Shown here: positions 13,080 through 24,095 of the stretch, one piece after another
Layout: each line of letters starts with the position of its first letter
How positions within the stretch are numbered: the stretch's first letter is position 1
NCBI RefSeq assembly: GCF_014905175.1
Contig: NC_057791.1
Span: 3,224,001 to 3,288,000, forward strand
Reading direction: 5' to 3'
DNA length: 64,000 nt
Origin: Aphidius gifuensis
Lineage: Eukaryota; Arthropoda; Insecta; Hymenoptera; Braconidae
The notes under the pieces: generated by a model
Database searches by the model: none
Told to the model about the DNA's origin: nothing
The model's input: the letters and a program-made list of their open reading frames with translations, nothing else
Made by a program: the position numbers and the translations under genes

Positions 13080-13275
13080 AAAGCACAAGAGTCGGGACAA
13101 GCGAAAATGGCGTTCAACTGCTCTCGGCGTCACACAAACTTGTGCCTTGTTCATTTTAGTTACCCAAAGTGAACGCAAGTGGAGTGGAGCGCTGTCGTCG
13201 CTATTTTGTGATTGGCTATCATTTTAATAACCAAAAGTGAACGTTACGTGGCGCTGTTGTCACCTGTCACAAATA
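13080..13275. promoter_or_regulatory. Probable bidirectional promoter of GON4L
   Basis: A patch clearly richer in GC and CpG than its neighbours. It has an AAAATGGCG element (YY1-like), tandem GTGAACG-type motifs (CAAAAGTGAACG, CCAAAGTGAACGC) and a GGCGCTG repeat. No TATA box is near, which fits a housekeeping promoter. It lies between GON4L on the right and the divergent small ORF on the left, and is copied in the right arm at 20680-20870. Confidence 0.45.
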
Positions 13276-13995
13276 ACAACAATAACAATAAATAAATGTA
13301 AACAAAAAAATAAAAACATTATTAATAAAATATAAACAATGCGAAAAAATAAATAAATAATTATGTTGTATTTTATTGTCTTACTGTGCTTAGTGTGGCC
13401 CAAGAAAATGTAACAAAAACATTAACCTAAAACAAAAATAGGTAATGTAATCATAAAATAATGTAAAATAATTACCTACTATTATTCAACGATTATTAAT
13501 TAATTATTACATTTAAAATTAACAGAGTCTTGAAAAAGTTACTAAATTTCAAATAATAAATACAACAATAAGGTCAAAGTTGAAGCAGGTTGAAGGTTAA
13601 AATTTACATTTTACAGCTGCAACCAAATGATGTTATATTTATTGTTGTGTAATAATTCATTCATGACATTCAATTAAAAGCTTTCATAAAACCAAAAGGT
13701 ATGTATTTACATTATGTTCTTGATAATTATTTAATAGTTTTTCATTTAAAAAATTTACTTTAACAGCATCATTATTCGTTATGGCATACGTGGGTTCCAA
13801 ATCAACTGGTCAAAGATCAACATTATTGTTTTAATCATATGAAAGCTGTATGCTGTAATAAATTGATAATTTAATAATTTTTTTTATCAATACCAGATAT
13901 CAATTACCAGATTACCAGCTAATTGTTTCTGTTTGCTGCTGTTGAATGACTTTGAAAATGAAAATTAAATTTTGTTATTAAAAAAACTTGATAAA

Positions 13996-16627
13996 ATGGA
14001 TTCAACCTATCAAACTTTGGTGTCTGAACAAAATTCAAGTCAAGATAGTACACTCGAATCATTGACAAATTCATCAAAGAAATATAATTTATCATTTACA
14101 ATGAATTTGGATGAGGACATTGATAGTGAATTTTCAAGTGATTCTGAAAAAGTTGATTTAAAAATTGATGTTGAAGAGGTTGATAACTATGAAACACCAA
14201 AAAAACGTTGTCGTTATGATGATAATGATAAAATAACTGGTATTAATGAGATGGAAGAAGAAATTGAACGTCAACTTGATGCTAAAGCAGCAAAAACAAA
14301 TTTAACAGCAACAAATGTTAAAAATATATTAAAACATGTTATTATGAATGAAGATGTTATATCAATGGTACACAATAAAGTTCATAATTCAGATGAAAAG
14401 ATTTTGTATGAACCAAAATTAACAAGATCAAAAGCTAAAGAATTGGCAAGTTCAATGCCAGATTTACCATGGAACATAACACCAAAAAAAAAGACCGTAT
14501 CACCACACATGCAAGTGCTAGTTAATAATGATTTACTTCATGAAGATTCATCTGACGATGAGTATGATCCAAACAAAGATCATCCTGAACCAAGTGAAGA
14601 TGAAGGTGATACTGTAGAAGGAAGTGATATCGACTCAGAGCCATTAACTCCAATCTCAGTTGTAAATACAACTGAACCAATTGACACAAATATTATCCAA
14701 GAAAATCATTATAATTTCAATGATAATGAATTTAAAATTCCAGTGTAATAATAATTTGATTAATATAATTTTTTGTACAAGTATTGTGTTGATTATTTAT
14801 TTATTAAATTTTTTATTTTTTATCAGGGCTCCTTATGTACTTACTGAGGAAGAAAGTATTGGCCAAAGAACAAGATCAAAACTTTGTTTGAGTGAAACAC
14901 CAATTGAACAACTTGAACGAGAATTTATACCTCCAGATATTTTACCAGATATGTATCATAATGGTCATCTAGCAAATGATCCAAATTGGGGAGAACTTTT
15001 TAATTCTAATGGACTATTTTTAGACGATGATGATATAAATGATCCAAGTTACAATATTTTAGAAGATAATGAAACTGAAACTGGTAATAATTTATCTCAA
15101 AACAATAAGTATAAATAATAAACATAAAAAATCTAATTAAATTAATACAATTTATTTTCTAGTTGATAAAGAAGAGCTTCGATCGGATAAAACTGTTAAA
15201 GTATCAAAAAAAGAAAAAGATTTATTATATGAAGAGCTCAATGATTTTAATAACATGTCTACTAATAATAGTCTACCTAAACTCAATAATGATCAATCAA
15301 GAAAAAAAAAGTCATTGGATGGTATCAATTTGATGGAATCACATTTAAATAATTCATCTGTATGTTGCACTTTAAAATATTTACAATTATATTATTTAAA
15401 AAAAAATAAAAACAACAAACTAATTGGTATATTTTTTTATTTTTCAGAATGAAATTATGTATGATTCTTTTCAAGTATTTGAAGAACCAACAGTACGTTG
15501 TCATGTAAGCCAAGAACAGTGCAATATAATTTCATATCAACTTGAGCAGCATGTACAATTGATGACCCAACATTTTATGATGTCATACATGCATCCAAAA
15601 TCTGAAATTCATGTTCAATCAACAGAATGCAAGAACAATTTAAATAATTTAATGTAAGAATATTTTAATATAAATTAATAATCACATTTCATAAAATTTA
15701 ATTACTCATATTTATTTATTTTATTTTTACAGACAATTGCAGCATCCAAATCAGCCACTATTTTATATTTCAAATTTACCTGATGCTATGAAACTTATAA
15801 ACGTTTGGGAAAATAAATTAGATGATAAAACATTTTGTGAAAGTTATGTTAAACAACTTGAATTTGATATGGAACATGGAATAAATCAATCTAAACGAAG
15901 ACACAAATATGTAGCAAAATTTAATTCAGAATTATTAGAACTATTAATGGAAAGTAAAGCACTCATGTATCCTGAACTGTTGCCACATATACCATTCAGA
16001 GTTGAAACACTTTTTCAAACAAATTTAACTTATTGTAAATCTGAAGAAAATTTACTTGCACTTGGTGTAGAAAAATATTTACCATATGTCAAATCATCTG
16101 GTCGCCGATTTCGATCTACAAAATATACTGTGTATGATGCAATGTGTCACGTTTGTAAGGAATTAATGCCAAATAGAAAGCCAGATAGATTAGTCAATTG
16201 GATGAGTTCATTACGAAGGCCAAATGTTCCTTATAATGCAGTACAATTTTATTATGAACATGGTTATGCACCAGTAGTAACTTATAATATTCCATTGAAA
16301 CGGGAAAATAAATCACCAAAAAATTGTGAAACCTCTTTATTGCCAAAAACATGGCAAGATTGGATTAAAAATAAAGAAAAAAAAAAAACTCCATCATCAA
16401 CGCCAACTAATAATAATGTAAGAACTTTATATAAAATACTACCCATTAAAACTGCTATTCCAGTTGAGATAAATCAAATGATAAATAATCCCAACAATTC
16501 TCTTAAAACAAAGAAAGTAATAAAATCAAAAAATACAACGAAACAACTTGCTAAAACTGTTAATGTTAAAAATTTGCGCCACAAACACAAAATATACCAA
16601 AAACAATTAACAAAACACAAAACATGA
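13996..16627 (+). CDS. GON4L: GON-4-like protein, N-terminal and central part
   Basis: Five exons: 13996-14744, 14827-15083, 15163-15359, 15448-15653 and 15733-16627, together 767 codons. The start is the ATG of MDSTYQ; there is no earlier in-frame ATG. The product is a nuclear GON4L/Mute-type regulator that in animals works in transcription and histone-gene control. Family features are the N-terminal EIERQLDAKAAKTNLTATNV block (about residues 85-105), a KLTRSKAKELASSMPDLPW motif, an acidic DSSDDEYDPN stretch, GQRTRSKLCLSETP, a Gln/His-rich block (EQHVQLMTQHFMM), and the long conserved central region in exon 5. All exon phases match. The frame ends at TGA 16625-16627, before the usual C-terminal SANT/Myb domain, which lies in the next ORF in the same frame. 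No canonical GT-AG intron that preserves the frame could be found to bridge the gap. Confidence 0.85.
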
Positions 16628-16678
16628 ACATTATGACAATTACTAAATAACATATCTACCAGCTAAATCATCAGAAAA

Positions 16679-17668
16679 ATGAAATCCAAAATGAGAAATA
16701 TTGATTCACTAACACAATTAACTAATCAATCGAATAACACAGAAAAAAATATCATCTTGGTAATGAAACCATTGCTAGATAATATTGCTGATGATTTACC
16801 AAATTCACATGAAAATATTGATTTATCTATTGAATATCATGGCGATGAATACGGTGGTGATAATTGTAAGTGTGATTGTCATGAAAATATAAAAACAAAA
16901 CATGGTATTACAAATCATTGTAAATTGTGTGATGATGAATATCTCAATAGAAAAATTAATTTAGAATTATTAAGAGAATTAACACCAGTAAAAATTACAT
17001 CTGAAGGTAATGACAAAAATAATACTCATGCTTCAACAGAAATAACGAGAAGTTTACCAATTATATCACCTGGAGGACAAGCAGAATCATCATTAAATAA
17101 TATAGTGTGTGATGAACCAACACAAGAACAAAATTCATTAAAAATACTGTCAATAGAAAATAATAATAATAATAAAATTGTTGAAACAAAAGCAGAAAAA
17201 AAATCCACATTATTTAATAATGATGATAGTTCAATAGATTCAACAAATAGAACAGCATCACCAACAAATAATCTAAGTGAAGAATATAATAAAATAAGAG
17301 AACTAGAGTCTGAATTAAAAAATTTACCTTCTGAACCTGAAGAAATAGATGATGACTTTTCATCAACGTCAAATGATTCTGATGATTCATCAATGTCAGA
17401 TAATTCTGATGATTCATCAAGTGAATTAAGTGATACTGAAACTGATTCAGAACCAGAACAAGCTGTTGAAGATAATAACTTTGAATGCAATCAAGAAGAA
17501 AATAAATCTTGGACACGACAAGAAGACATGGTACTATTAAAAAATGTACAAGAAGATTATTCAGATTATACGTTTGAACGTGTCAGTAAATTACTTGGTG
17601 ATAAAACAATTGATGAAGTCAAAAAACGCTGTGAGATATTGCTTAAAATATTACAAAAAATGTCTTAG
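16679..17668 (+). CDS. GON4L: GON4L C-terminal part with SANT/Myb domain
   Basis: A 329-codon frame, in the same reading frame as GON4L exon 5 but separated from it by 51 bases containing three in-frame stops (16625, 16634 and 16664). It holds a Cys-rich patch (CKCDCHENI, then HCKLC, possibly zinc-binding), a long Ser/Asp/Glu-rich acidic region, and a C-terminal SANT/Myb-like domain (SWTRQEDMVLLKNVQEDY, then FERVSKLLGDKTIDEVKKRC). GON4L proteins normally end with such a domain, so this is the expected C-terminal half. It may be joined by a non-canonical intron, be a true gene fission, or reflect a disrupted copy or assembly error. No promoter is visible between the two frames. Confidence 0.7.
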   Translation: MKSKMRNIDSLTQLTNQSNNTEKNIILVMKPLLDNIADDLPNSHENIDLSIEYHGDEYGGDNCKCDCHENIKTKHGITNHCKLCDDEYLNRKINLELLRELTPVKITSEGNDKNNTHASTEITRSLPIISPGGQAESSLNNIVCDEPTQEQNSLKILSIENNNNNKIVETKAEKKSTLFNNDDSSIDSTNRTASPTNNLSEEYNKIRELESELKNLPSEPEEIDDDFSSTSNDSDDSSMSDNSDDSSSELSDTETDSEPEQAVEDNNFECNQEENKSWTRQEDMVLLKNVQEDYSDYTFERVSKLLGDKTIDEVKKRCEILLKILQKMS

Positions 17669-17904
17669 TTTATAGTAAGTTATTATTATTTCATACTTGA
17701 CTGATTATCATAGAAAACAAAAAGTATTTAAAAATACGTTGAAATTATTAATGTTTAACATTTTTGAATTCTTCAAATAGTTCCTAAATAAATGAAATAA
17801 TTAATTTAATAAATAAGAAATATAATAATTATTGGAGAAATTGTGTTTTTATGTGAAAATATATTTTATAATGTTTTCATTTTTGTTAACATTTGTTTAT
17901 TGCT

Positions 17905-17948
17905 ATCAAGTGTACTATCTTGACTTGAATTTTGTTCAGACCATGGCG
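17905..17948 (-). repeat. Inverted stub of GON4L coding start, copy 1
   Basis: Just beyond the GON4L 3' UTR lies the reverse complement of about 30 bases of its own early coding sequence (14021-14050), followed by CCATGG. The same junction recurs at 19861-19907, so it was made once and then duplicated together with the gene's 3' end. Confidence 0.8.
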
Positions 17949-17993
17949 ACCAGCGAGGGATGAGGTTACCTCTATTTGATGTATATTAGGCAG

Positions 17994-19016
17994 CACCGTC
18001 CATCAATTCGGCAATTGAAAATCGTTTTTTCCTTTTTTCCCTTTTCGCAGAACCTCCACCGTCCATCAATTCGGCATTTAAAAATCGTTTTTTCCTTTTT
18101 GCAGAACCTCCACCGTCCATCAATTCGGCATTTAAAAATCGTTTTTTCCTTTTTGCAGAACCTCCACCGTCAATCAATTCGGCAGTTAAAAATCCTTTTT
18201 TCCTTTTTCCCTTTTCGCAGAACCTCCACCGTCCATGAATTCGACAATTAAAAATCCTTTTTTCCTTTTTCCAGAACCGTTCATTGGCAATTGAATCTTT
18301 TCCTTCGTCCACCACCAAGTATAATGCAACTTTTTCTCCTTTTTTCCTTTTTTGCAAAACCTCCACTGTCTATCAATTCGGCAATTAAAATCCTTTTCTT
18401 TTCGCAGAACTTCCACCATAATTCGCATTTCAAAACTTTCCTTTTCTTTGCAGAATCCACCGCCATCATTCGAAATTAAAAATCCTTTTCCTTTTTTCCT
18501 TTTTGCAGAACCTCCACCGTCCATCAATCTGACAATTAAAATCCTTCCTTTTTTGCAGAACCTCCACTGTCTATCAATTCGGCAATGAAAAATCCTTTTT
18601 TCTCCTTTTTTCCTTTTTTGCAGAACCTCCACCATCCATCAATTCGGCAATTAAAATCCTTTTTTCTCCTTTTTTCCTTTTTTGCAAAACCTCCACTGTC
18701 TATCAATTCGGCAATGAAAAATCCTTTTTTCTCCTTTTTTCCTTTTTTGCAAAACCTCCACTGTCTATCAATTCGGCAATGAAAAATCCTTTTTTCCTTT
18801 TTCCCTTTTCGCAGAACCTCCACCGTCCATCAATTCGGCAATTAAAAATCCTTTTTTCCTTTTCGCAGAACCTCCACCGTCCATCAATTCGGCAATTAAA
18901 AATCCTTTTTTCCTTTTTGCAGAACCTCCACCGTCCATTAATTCGGCAATTAAAAATCGTTTCCTTTTTTTGCAAAACCTCCACCGCCCATCAATTGCAA
19001 TTAAAAATTTTTCCTT
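17994..19016. repeat. Minisatellite, about 18 degenerate units
   Basis: Tandem units start near 17996, 18059, 18113, 18167, 18229, 18277, 18366 and on to 18823, 18877, 18931 and 18983. The period is mostly 54 or 62-67 bases, with extremes near 48 and 89. The consensus is CCGTCCATCAATTCGGCAAT, then AAAAATCC, a T-rich tract with a few C, and GCAGAACCTCCA. Length variants come from expansion of the pyrimidine tract. All six frames are partly open because the unit lacks stops in several frames, so the Lys/Arg- or Ser/Phe-rich open frames here are repeat artefacts. Confidence 0.93.
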
Positions 19017-19019
19017 TGT

Positions 19020-19285
19020 AAACAATGTATCAATACAATGTAAATTTTCCTTTTTGAAAACAATCCATATTAATTCGGTAATTAAAAATCGTTTTTTAAT
19101 AATAATTCTATTGCCTAAGAAATCTATTGGTTAACATAAATTCCTATTCTATTATTATTTTTCATTTCATTTATTTATTTGCCAAATAAAATTATTAAAA
19201 TTTATTTTGATAAATTACAATACCAATAGGAAAAGCAGTAGTTAAGGAAATAATGTTGCTTATCACATCATTTTTAGGTAAATTT
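19020..19285. other. Spacer between minisatellite and GON4L fragment
   Basis: Begins with decayed minisatellite-like pieces (one keeps TTAATTCGGTAATTAAAAATC near 19070), then plain AT-rich DNA. An acceptor-like TTTTTAG lies at 19271-19277, right before the duplicated gene fragment. Confidence 0.5.
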
Positions 19286-19659
19286 TAAAAAATTTACCTT
19301 CTGAACCTGAAGAAATAGATGATGACTTTTCATCAACGTCAAATGATTCTTATGATTCATCAATGTCAGATGATTCTGATGATTCATCAAGTGAATTAAG
19401 TGACACTAAAACTGATACTGAAGCTGTTGAAGATAATAACTTTGAATGCAATCAAGAAGAAAATAAATCTTGGACACGACAAGAAGACATGGTACTATTA
19501 AAAAATGTACAAGAAGATTATTCAGATTATACGTTTGAACGTGTCAGTAGATTACTTGGTGATAAAACATTTGATGAAGTCAATAAACGCTGTGAAATAT
19601 TGCTTAAAATATTACAAAAATTGTCTGTTTATAGTAAATTATTATTATTTCATACTTGA
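19286..19659 (+). pseudogene. GON4L: Duplicated GON4L 3' fragment with SANT domain
   Basis: A direct copy of the end of the GON4L C-terminal ORF; it aligns from 17316 onward. The frame is open through the acidic region and the whole SANT/Myb domain (SWTRQEDMVLLKN, FERVSRLLGDKTFDEVNKRC). It carries a 9-base in-frame deletion (three residues) and a few replacements. The original TAG stop is lost, so the frame runs eleven codons further to VYSKLLLFHT. A stop lies immediately upstream, and no start or promoter is obvious apart from internal ATGs (for example 19363). The copied segment continues through the 3' UTR to about 19907. Intact length suggests recent duplication; function is unproven. Confidence 0.75.
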
Positions 19660-19918
19660 CTGATTATCATAGAAAACAAAAAGTATTTATAAATACGTTG
19701 AAATTATTAATGTTTAACATTTTTGAATTCTTCAAATAGTTCCTAAATAAATATAATAATTAATTTAATAAATAAGAAATATAATAATTATTAGAGAAAT
19801 TGTGTTTTTATGTGAAAATATATTTTATAATGTTTTTATTTTTGTTAACATTTGTTTATTGCTATCAAGTGTACTATCTTGACTTGAATTTTGTTCAGAC
19901 CATGGAGGTCTACCTACT

Positions 19919-19957
19919 TCATGGTTCAGTCACCAAAGTTTGATGAGTTGAATCCAT
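19919..19957 (-). pseudogene. GON4L: Inverted copy of GON4L start codon and first codons
   Basis: On the minus strand the copied start ATG at 19957 reads MDSTHQTLVTEP and then a stop, because the palindromic insertion breaks the frame. The real gene begins MDSTYQTLVSEQ. With the promoter copy at 20680-20870 upstream, a transcript starting there would run leftward, antisense to the 3' fragment and then to GON4L itself. Confidence 0.75.
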
Positions 19958-20679
19958 TTTATCAAGTTTTTTTAATAACAATATTTAATTTTTATTTTTA
20001 AAGTCATTCAACAGCACCAAACAGAAACAATTAGCTGGTATTAATAAACATTGATAAAGAAAATCATTAAATTATCAATTTATTACAGCATACAGCTTTC
20101 ATATGATTAAAACAATAATGTTGATCTTTGACCAGTTGATTTGGAACCCACATATGCCATAACGAATAATGATGCTGTTAAAGTAAATTTTTTAAATGAA
20201 AAACTATTGAATAATTATCAAGAAAATAATGTAAATAATTGATACATACCTTTTGGTTTTATGAAAGCTTTTAATTGAATGTCATAAATGAATTATTACA
20301 CAACAATAAATATAACAACATTTGGTTACAGCTGTAGATAAAAATGTGGTACAGCAACAACTTCAACCTGCTTCAACTTTGACCTTATTGTTGTATTTAT
20401 TATTTGAAATTTAGTAACTTCTTCAAGACTCTGTTAATTTTAAATGTAATAATTAATTAATAATCGTTGAATAATAGTAGGTAATTATTTTACATTATTT
20501 TATGATTACATTACCTATTTTTGTTTTAGGTTAATGTTTTTGTTACATTTTCTTGGGCCACACTAAGCACAGTAAGACAATAAAATACAACATAATTATT
20601 TATTTATTTTTTCGCATTGTTTATATTTTATTAATAATGTTTTTATTTTTTTGTTTACATTTATTTATTGTTATTGTTG

Positions 20680-20870
20680 TTATTTGTGACAGGTGACAAC
20701 AGCGCCACGTAACGTTCACTTTTGGTTATTAAAATGATAGCCAATCACAAAATAGCGACGACAGCGCTCCACTCCACTTGCGTTCACTTTGGGTTACTAA
20801 AATGAACAAGGCACAAGTTTGTGTGACGCCGGGAGCAGTTGAACGCCATTTTCGCTTGTCCCGACTCTTG
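20680..20870 (-). promoter_or_regulatory. Copied GON4L promoter in the right arm
   Basis: Reverse complement of 13080-13275, keeping the GTGAACG motifs, the GGCGCTG repeat and the AAAATGGCG element. It points toward GON4L on the minus strand and toward the small ORF at 21019 on the plus strand. Confidence 0.45.
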
Positions 20871-21018
20871 TGCTTTTTGTGGTTTGTTTCATTATTCTTT
20901 TCTCATTATCATTACTAAAATTATTAAAAAATAAATTTCCACAGTGTAATTAATAATAATTTAATATAATTTCATCACATGATTGTTTATTTATATTATA
21001 TTTTTGAGTTGAAAAAAA

Positions 21019-21252
21019 ATGCCGAAAATGGTCCTCTACAAAGGACGCCGCGCCATTGATGCCTGGGAAATTTATTTTTTATTAATTATTTTGTGTGGCA
21101 TAATTTACTTATTCTTTTTCTTATTTTTTTATTTTATTATAAACTCAAATCATTTTATTTTTTTTTCGATTGTTGTGACAATAATTATATATTTTATTAA
21201 AGTGGGTTTTTTTTTTTTTTTTTTTCATTTTTCATTGCCGGCGTCTGAATAA
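21019..21252 (+). CDS. Candidate micropeptide, right-arm copy
   Basis: Same MPKMVLYKGRRAIDAWE start as the left-arm ORF at 12936-12790, followed by a longer hydrophobic tail of 77 codons in total because of differences in T runs. The start and the 17 GC-rich codons are unchanged in both copies, while the later part drifts. That pattern fits either a short constrained coding segment (perhaps a first exon) or a young duplication. Confidence 0.28.
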   Translation: MPKMVLYKGRRAIDAWEIYFLLIILCGIIYLFFFLFFYFIINSNHFIFFSIVVTIIIYFIKVGFFFFFFHFSLPASE

Positions 21253-24095
21253 AATTAATCGCTTTTGTCTAGGTCTATCGTCGATAAATATTATTAAATT
21301 TCGTTCATTTTTTTTTTCTAAACAAATTAAAATAATAATTTACGGTCGCTTGATAATAATTGCGTTTTAATCAATATATTTGTAAATTGTTAATTCATGG
21401 CACGACAATGGCGGCCATTTTGTTTTATCGGCGTCCCTATAATAGCTTTATAATTTTTTTTTTTTTTTTTTTGCAAAAATATTAATTATTGTTTACCTGA
21501 GTATAACAATTGATGTTCCGATAAATATTTATGCACATTAATTTTTAGTTTTTTAATTTTTTTTTTCTATAAAATTAGTGTCTGCGTCGGTAACAACAAG
21601 CTCTTTTTTTTCTTTTTCTTTTTTTTTTTTTGTATTTATTTGACAATCAACACCTACTCCAAATTGTTAAAAATATTAATAATTGAACCCTTCATTTTTA
21701 TCATTCTCTATTTATGATTTTTCATTACATATTTATTATTTTATTCGTCGGCGTCGTACTCAGTTGATAATAAAAAAATTATCTGGAAAACTAACTGGAT
21801 TCATCAGCATAACACCCTGAAAAAAAAATAAATGAACCAATGCGACTGAATTTTTATTGAAAAATAAATGCTAATTGATAGTTCAGTATATACCCTCTGC
21901 GACTTTTTTAATGCGTTAAATATAACTTGGTGCAACAGATCACCAGGTTTCATCTTGAGATATATCAACCATATGCAACAACACTATTATCAACATATGC
22001 ACCCCAGCTTGCAACAATTTTTTTTCAGGATCTGTGACATTGGCTCCGTACTCGTTAAATGCCTCTGAATCATCATCTCGTCTAGAACAACACCCAATTT
22101 TGTTGAATGAATCGTGAATATGTTGTATAATTGTTTTCCAATTTTAAATGAAGCTGGTACCATCAAAATCAAATGATTCAGCTGGTTTGATTCCATCGTC
22201 TAGGCATTGAATATTTTTTTTTTTATTCTTACCATGACTCGATAAATTGTTTTTTAATTCGTTTTTTTTTTTTAAATGATAATTAATATTTGATCTAATA
22301 TAAAAAATATATGTTTAATTGATGAAATACAAAATAACTAATATTGTTTTATGTTTTGATGTTCTTTTAGTGTATTTTTGAAAGTATAAAAAAATGTTTG
22401 TAAATATTTGAAATGACTGGAGTATACCTGATGATAAGTTGGAACATATTGGAGCCTTGGTGGTTTTACTGATACAGCTTGTGGTAGCTGATCCAAGGTA
22501 AAATTTTAATCATTGTCACTAGTATATTTTTTTATTTTCTATGTTGTTTTTTTTATGACAAAAATATTTTCAACGTAAGACACTGGTAGTGTCTTTTTGA
22601 AAATAAATATCTTGAAATACCCACAATGCCATCAAAATCCTGTTTTCCCAACTGAAACGTGAACAAGTCACTCATTCGTTGTTTAGTCGTTGGTAACTTG
22701 CGTTGGATTTATCACTGTAACATTCGACAGTAACCGAAACACCTGACAATATATATTCGACAATACAATTTAAAAAATAAAATCAACTTACTAATTGAAT
22801 TATTATAATTAATAATAGTTGATTTTATTTATACAACTGATGACAATCTTTTTTTTTTTTAATTCATTCTTATCATGGTGATTTGGTTTAATTTATTGGA
22901 TTTGTTAAAATAATACTGGTTGATCTGAAAAAAAAAAACAAAATAATTAATATTTGTTATGTGTTAATAATTTGTACAGATGATTTGTGTGAGAACGAAA
23001 GTAACTTGTGAATGCCTAAAATGACTGGATAGTACATGGTGATGAATCTGTACATATTGGTGGCCTTTACTGTTACAATTGGTGATAGCTGATTTGAGGT
23101 AAGATTCTCATAATTATTATCACCAATATATATTTCATTTTTTATGCGTTTTTTTTTCTTTTAATCGAACCCTAAAACACAAGTCAACGATTACGTGTTG
23201 TAACAAACAATATCACCATGCCTTTTACAAGACCCAGGTCTTGCAATTATTTTTTTATTTGGTGGTTGTAACCACGTTATTGGCAGAATATAAGCAATGC
23301 CATTGTTTACATTCAATAACAAAATCTGTAACAAATTAAATTCATTAATTCAAACATTGCTAATGGTAAACAAATCAATGATACTGTTGATGCTTGCCAA
23401 TGAGTTCTTGAAGTATATTGTCAAGGATTCTTCTTAAACTTTTAACCTGTAGATTGCTCATGTTATTATTGTGGTCAAGTCCTTGATCGTGTTTGTTGTT
23501 GTTGATTTTTATGCCTACTCTAATGTACCATTTGCTTCTCTTTGGATTATTCCATCTTATAGTTTTGTGTTTAATTATACAGTTGATTAAAAATTCTTAA
23601 TTAATAGTTTGTTTGTTAATATTAATTACTATTCAATTACAACACAAAGTTGCAAAGTTGTTGTTATAAATCATAGTATTTATGTTTTCGTTCTATTGAA
23701 CGTTGGCATTAGCGAAACATGGTAGGAAACAGTAGAAAAAATATTGTGACTGAATGAGCTACATTATCATCAGTAGATCCAACAGTTGACATCTAGATGT
23801 GTCATTTTTCAAATCATAAAATAGTTAAATTTATAAACCACACAAGTTAATAGATATTCTTTTTGTTCTTTTATACAGATAATGTAAAAGTGGTGATGGA
23901 CCATTTGAAAACTGGTGGAACAGTTGACCAAGTCTGATTGTTGAACTTGTTATGCTGATAGAGTTATCATGAACTGCAGAGCGTTGAAGCAGTTGGTGAT
24001 CATCGTAGGAAGATGAACATTCGCTAAAAAGGTAGGATTTTATTCAACGTATTGCATTAATATTGTCTTGATTGTTTTGTTTTTTGAACTCCATG

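Larger units (their letters stand above)
9815..14054 (+). repeat. Left arm of large inverted duplication around GON4L
   Basis: This segment reappears as its reverse complement at about 19866-24240. Landmarks match in reverse order: the outer end near 9824 with that near 24230, the segment at 10030-10176 with 23877-24023, 10705-10839 with 23191-23325, the ORF at 12790-12936 with that at 21019, the promoter at 13080-13275 with 20680-20870, and the GON4L start codon at 13996 with a stub at 19955-19957. By eye about nine in ten bases agree, with small indels and length changes in A/T runs. The arm includes the GON4L promoter and first codons. The outer edge is abrupt, and I see no terminal repeat or transposase. 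Confidence 0.9.

Noticed and set aside
16405..16875. Possible intron from GTAAGA (16413) to an AAG before TGTGATTGT (16871)
   Set aside because: Phase fits but the acceptor lacks a pyrimidine tract and would remove the start of the C-terminal ORF; left as an option for RNA data only.
17026..17516. Ser-rich and Leu/His-rich minus-strand frames of 100-154 codons
   Set aside because: Antisense shadows of the Asp/Ser-rich GON4L C-terminal ORF.
17986..19025. Many overlapping open frames on both strands, with repeats such as a Gly-Ser-Ala-Lys-Arg pattern
   Set aside because: They are translations of the minisatellite; every frame is periodic with the DNA unit.
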